Positions 61,339-64,000 of a stretch of DNA of 64,000 nt are shown here, piece by piece. The stretch comes from UBA12481 sp942493265 (GTDB lineage: Bacteria; Bacteroidota; Bacteroidia; Bacteroidales; UBA12481), in contig OW818688.1 in assembly GCA_942493265.1 (NCBI GenBank), positions 4,712,001-4,776,000 of the forward strand, written 5' to 3'. The number at the start of each line of letters is the position of its first letter. Position 1 is the stretch's first letter. The notes below the pieces were generated by a model. The model was not told the DNA's origin and made no database searches. It saw nothing but the letters and a program-made list of their open reading frames with translations. A program made the translations under genes and the position numbers.

Positions 61339-62895
61339 ATGCTGAATCTTAATATATCACATTCTTTTGGGATCCTCCACAGGATGGGAGGGTGTTCTCA
61401 TACCATACGCATGCTGTTTATTTCAATGGCTATCCTTTTCCTGGGTATAACATGCGGATGCCATCATCGGAACAAGCTGAATTCGGACGAAGCCAATCTA
61501 ACTGAAAAAATCCTGGCTGAGGAAGAGCAAAAAGCCCTTCATCTGGAAGAGAACAAAAAAGAGATTAAGTCTTCAACCGTATCTTCCGGCATCAAATTTC
61601 AGGGGAAAAGGATGTATGACCAGTCCTTTCCTCCTGTTTTATTGGATATTATCAAATCGAGGGAATCCGTCAAACAGATCAAACTTTCGCAAATCGGACG
61701 GGAGATTGAATATGTTAGATTGGCACATCCAGTTGATTCCGCCTATTTTATGTTCGGGTGCCACCTGGTGTTTACCCCAAATTATATCTATGCACAAACA
61801 CAAAAAAGTATAGCTTGTTTCAACCGCAGCGGAGGGTTTATTAAGGAAATTTGTCAGAACAAAGTGGAACCAGCAGATTTTAAAACCAGTGGCGGAGTGT
61901 CAATGGTTGTAGTCAGACGCACCACCATGGAGCAGTATTATGGTAATGTGGGGAACATACAGGCAGTTGGCGACAAGCTGTTCTATCAGTACCGGGATTA
62001 CCCCAATAATATCGGCCAGCTCATCACATTCGAGCCCGATCAATACCTACCCTCATTGCCCAACCCGGTACCTGGAACGGAGACAGTGGAGAATTTTCAC
62101 CTGGGGCAACCTGTCAGGGCCTTTGATGCATCTGAGAGAATACTCAATTTTTATCCTTTTGATGATCAAACCTATGGCGACATCCGCGACAAAATGGCAA
62201 GCAAAACAGTCCATAACATTCTCACCATTCATTCTTTAAATGGCGATACCACCTGTGCGTTCACCGATTACGATCCGATCATAAACTACACCAATACGGT
62301 GGGTCGTGGGACTGAAGAGGCTGACAGGTATTCACTCAATGGGAGTTTCCACTACCGGCCAAGATTTAATGACACAATCTTTCGGCTGGAGCTGCCTGAT
62401 AAACTCATTCCGAAATATGTGATCGGTTATGGGGGCCGGGGCATTTCCTCCTCTTTGGAAGGAATCGATCCCAGGTACAGCCTGGCTGATAAGTTTGTGA
62501 ACAGCACATTCGTTGAATCTCAAAACCACATTTTTATCGAATACACGCAGGATTATTCCTGTCCGAATACCGCCAGACAGGGGACGCTGAAGTATAACCG
62601 CTGCATCTACTTCAAGCAAACCGGAGATCTGGTTCACATTCAAAAGGATGAGGCAGCCGGGCCGGTCAAAGAAATGACTTGGCCAATGAATCATGCGTTG
62701 AAAATAGTGAACGATATCGACCAGGGTGTGGATTTCTGGCCCGATGGAATTACCCCGGAAGGTATACCGTATGAACAACTTGCGATGGCACAACTCAGAA
62801 GGAGAATCGAGGAATCGGGCAGCACCAGTCAAGTGCTGAAAGAGCTGGTGAGTCGTGCAAACCCATATGAATACTTAATTATCACAGTAAAATAG
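61339..62895 (+). CDS. Propeller-like lipoprotein, paralog 3
   Basis: A 518-residue lipoprotein with signal anchor at about 23-42 and CGC near 43-45. It is an obvious tandem duplicate of the gene before it (VFTPNYIYAQTQKSIACFNR, HNILTIHSLNGDTTCAFTDYDPIINYTNTVGRG, IDQGVDFWPDGITPEGIPYEQ). The start at 61339 gives a longer cytoplasmic tail before the signal; ATG codons at 61384 and 61411 are alternatives. It starts 6 nt after its paralog and ends 6 nt before the second permease. Confidence 0.75.
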   Translation: MLNLNISHSFGILHRMGGCSHTIRMLFISMAILFLGITCGCHHRNKLNSDEANLTEKILAEEEQKALHLEENKKEIKSSTVSSGIKFQGKRMYDQSFPPVLLDIIKSRESVKQIKLSQIGREIEYVRLAHPVDSAYFMFGCHLVFTPNYIYAQTQKSIACFNRSGGFIKEICQNKVEPADFKTSGGVSMVVVRRTTMEQYYGNVGNIQAVGDKLFYQYRDYPNNIGQLITFEPDQYLPSLPNPVPGTETVENFHLGQPVRAFDASERILNFYPFDDQTYGDIRDKMASKTVHNILTIHSLNGDTTCAFTDYDPIINYTNTVGRGTEEADRYSLNGSFHYRPRFNDTIFRLELPDKLIPKYVIGYGGRGISSSLEGIDPRYSLADKFVNSTFVESQNHIFIEYTQDYSCPNTARQGTLKYNRCIYFKQTGDLVHIQKDEAAGPVKEMTWPMNHALKIVNDIDQGVDFWPDGITPEGIPYEQLAMAQLRRRIEESGSTSQVLKELVSRANPYEYLIITVK

Positions 62896-62901
62896 AGCCA
62901 A

Positions 62902-64000
62902 ATGTTGAATCAATTCATTTCCCATTTCATTTGGACACTTCGCAAGAAACCTGTCTATTCCCTGGTGACCCTGATCGGATTCACGATTGGCATAACTGCC
63001 AGTCTGCTGATTTATTTATGGGTATTTGATGAATTTTCATTTGACACAATGCATGCTGATCACCAACGTATTTACCGGGTGGTGACACTCAGAAAGCAGG
63101 GACAGGAAATTGTCAGAACTCCCGGTACGGTAATACCCCTGGCAAATGTTTTAACAAAGGATTTCCCTCAAATCGAAAAAGCAACTTTCATTAAACTGGA
63201 ATCCCTGATGCCGCTTGAACTGGATGGCCGAACCATAGAGATTTTACCTGCCTACACGGATAAAAGCTTTTTCGACATTTTTACCGGCCTTCGATTTATC
63301 GAGGGGAACGCGGTAACTGCATTAAATCAACCCAATGCAATCGTCCTCAATGCGGATGTGGCAAAAAAACTATTCGGTGATGAACCAGCCCTGGGCAAAC
63401 ACCTGGTCAGTAAAAATTACGGAACAACGGGCTATGTTGTCGGAGGTGTGATCCGGATTCCGGATCAAACCCATCTTGAATTTGGGATGATTACGCTGAT
63501 GGAAAACAATTCCATGCTGCAATCCACGTTCAAATCCAACTGGCGAAGCGGAGAGAGTACCAGTGTATATTTGAAACTCCGGAAAGGTGCGGTTCTGGAC
63601 GAAACCGCTAAAGAGCAGTTATCAGGTCTTTTAGTCAAATACGCCAACCGTTCCGACCGTCTGACATTCCAGCCGATTTCCGATATTCATTTGAACAGCA
63701 ATTATGATTATCAGTACGATAAAAATCAGGGCGATAAAAAATACATCTGGATATTCTCCGGGATGGCAGTATTAATCCTGCTCATGGCGGCTTTCAATTT
63801 CTCGGCTTTGTCCACCGCCCGGTCGTCAGAGAGGGCTACTGAAATCGGTATGTGGAAAACCCTGGGAGCCTCACGGTTAAAAATCGGACAAATACTGTTA
63901 GGGGAAACGCTTTTGCAAACGATGCTCGCGATGATTTTGGCTATTTTGCTGGTATCCATTCTTCTACCATGGTTCAACAATCTTGCCGGGAAAGAAATTG
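62902..64000 (+). CDS. Second FtsX/MacB-type ABC permease, 3' end cut
   Basis: At least 366 residues, running off the window. An N-terminal helix (PVYSLVTLIGFTIGITASLLIYLW) is followed by the MacB_PCD-like periplasmic domain (FDEFSFDTMHADHQRIYRVV, FLEGN-like IEGNAVTALNQPNAIVLNADVAKKLFG) and then the first helices after it (YIWIFSGMAVLILLMAAFNFSALSTARSSERATEIGMWKTLGAS). It belongs to the same family as the permease at 55963 but is not a close copy. It is probably in the same operon and may use the same ATPase. Confidence 0.88.
   Translation, partial: MLNQFISHFIWTLRKKPVYSLVTLIGFTIGITASLLIYLWVFDEFSFDTMHADHQRIYRVVTLRKQGQEIVRTPGTVIPLANVLTKDFPQIEKATFIKLESLMPLELDGRTIEILPAYTDKSFFDIFTGLRFIEGNAVTALNQPNAIVLNADVAKKLFGDEPALGKHLVSKNYGTTGYVVGGVIRIPDQTHLEFGMITLMENNSMLQSTFKSNWRSGESTSVYLKLRKGAVLDETAKEQLSGLLVKYANRSDRLTFQPISDIHLNSNYDYQYDKNQGDKKYIWIFSGMAVLILLMAAFNFSALSTARSSERATEIGMWKTLGASRLKIGQILLGETLLQTMLAMILAILLVSILLPWFNNLAGKEI

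Noticed and set aside
1..64000. tRNA, rRNA, riboswitch, prophage or integrase
   Set aside because: No cloverleaf, rRNA core, known riboswitch consensus, integrase, phage structural gene or insertion-sequence transposase was recognised by eye. tRNAscan and Infernal runs would settle this.

Overview
The window reads as chromosomal DNA of an uncultured Bacteroidota member, most likely Bacteroidales/Marinilabiliales-like. The evidence is type IX secretion (T9SS) C-terminal sorting domains, FISUMP-domain lipoproteins, a DUF5687 ABC permease, 6-bladed beta-propeller lipoproteins, arsEFG-type genes known from Bacteroides, and promoters of the Bacteroidota form (TTTG or TTG, about 18 nt, then TAnnTTTG). 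No rRNA or tRNA gene, CRISPR array, prophage or intact transposase was found. Several genes use or probably use TTG starts.

Layout. 1-2776: end of a lactonase gene, then a two-gene ABC exporter. 2777-3382: a gene-free block of REP-like repeats. 3383-5537: an ABC-F protein and a small membrane protein on the minus strand. 5750-12850: an ECF sigma factor, a TPR anti-sigma-like protein and a small acidic protein, meeting a minus-strand operon (adenylate-forming enzyme, membrane acyltransferase, CHAT protease) tail to tail. 12944-18987: a GH106-like glycoside hydrolase, a DbpA-like helicase and a class A penicillin-binding protein. 19082-19569: an unusual stand-alone fragment of the glutamate synthase amidotransferase domain with its own promoter and paired palindromes. 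19682-25954: secreted proteins (FISUMP, propeller, papain-like protease with a small partner, DsrE, TlpA-like).

26030-39680 is a metal and arsenic resistance region. A His-rich protein, a CzcBA-type RND pump and a TolC-family protein come first. An ArsP-like permease and a Cys-Cys-repeat exported protein follow. The last part is an ars operon: arsR, a small thioredoxin (ArsE-like), arsF, arsG, arsM, a cysteine-less rhodanese, a thioredoxin-type arsC, a ProC-like dehydrogenase and acr3. The permease and arsR promoters carry the same TTTCG-N8-CGAAA palindrome placed over the -7 box, so ArsR probably controls both. The genes together cover arsenate reduction, arsenite export, arsenite methylation and export of organic arsenicals.

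39738-49587 holds an S1-domain protein, T9SS and FISUMP surface proteins, a GH2 beta-mannosidase-like enzyme and an NCS2 nucleobase permease with an unusual C-terminal domain. 49745-64000 holds a divergent regulatory unit. An NtrC-type regulator and histidine kinase lie on the minus strand. A likely sigma-54-driven operon on the plus strand encodes TolC, an HlyD-like adaptor, a MacB-type ATPase, an FtsX-type permease, three paralogous propeller-like lipoproteins and a second permease cut by the window end.

The best candidates for undescribed biology are the sigma/anti-sigma/CHAT locus, the Cys-Cys-repeat protein and ProC-like enzyme tied to arsenic, the GltB-fragment gene with its twin palindromes, and the sigma-54 efflux operon with embedded lipoprotein paralogs. 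All functional calls come from reading sequence only, without database searches.
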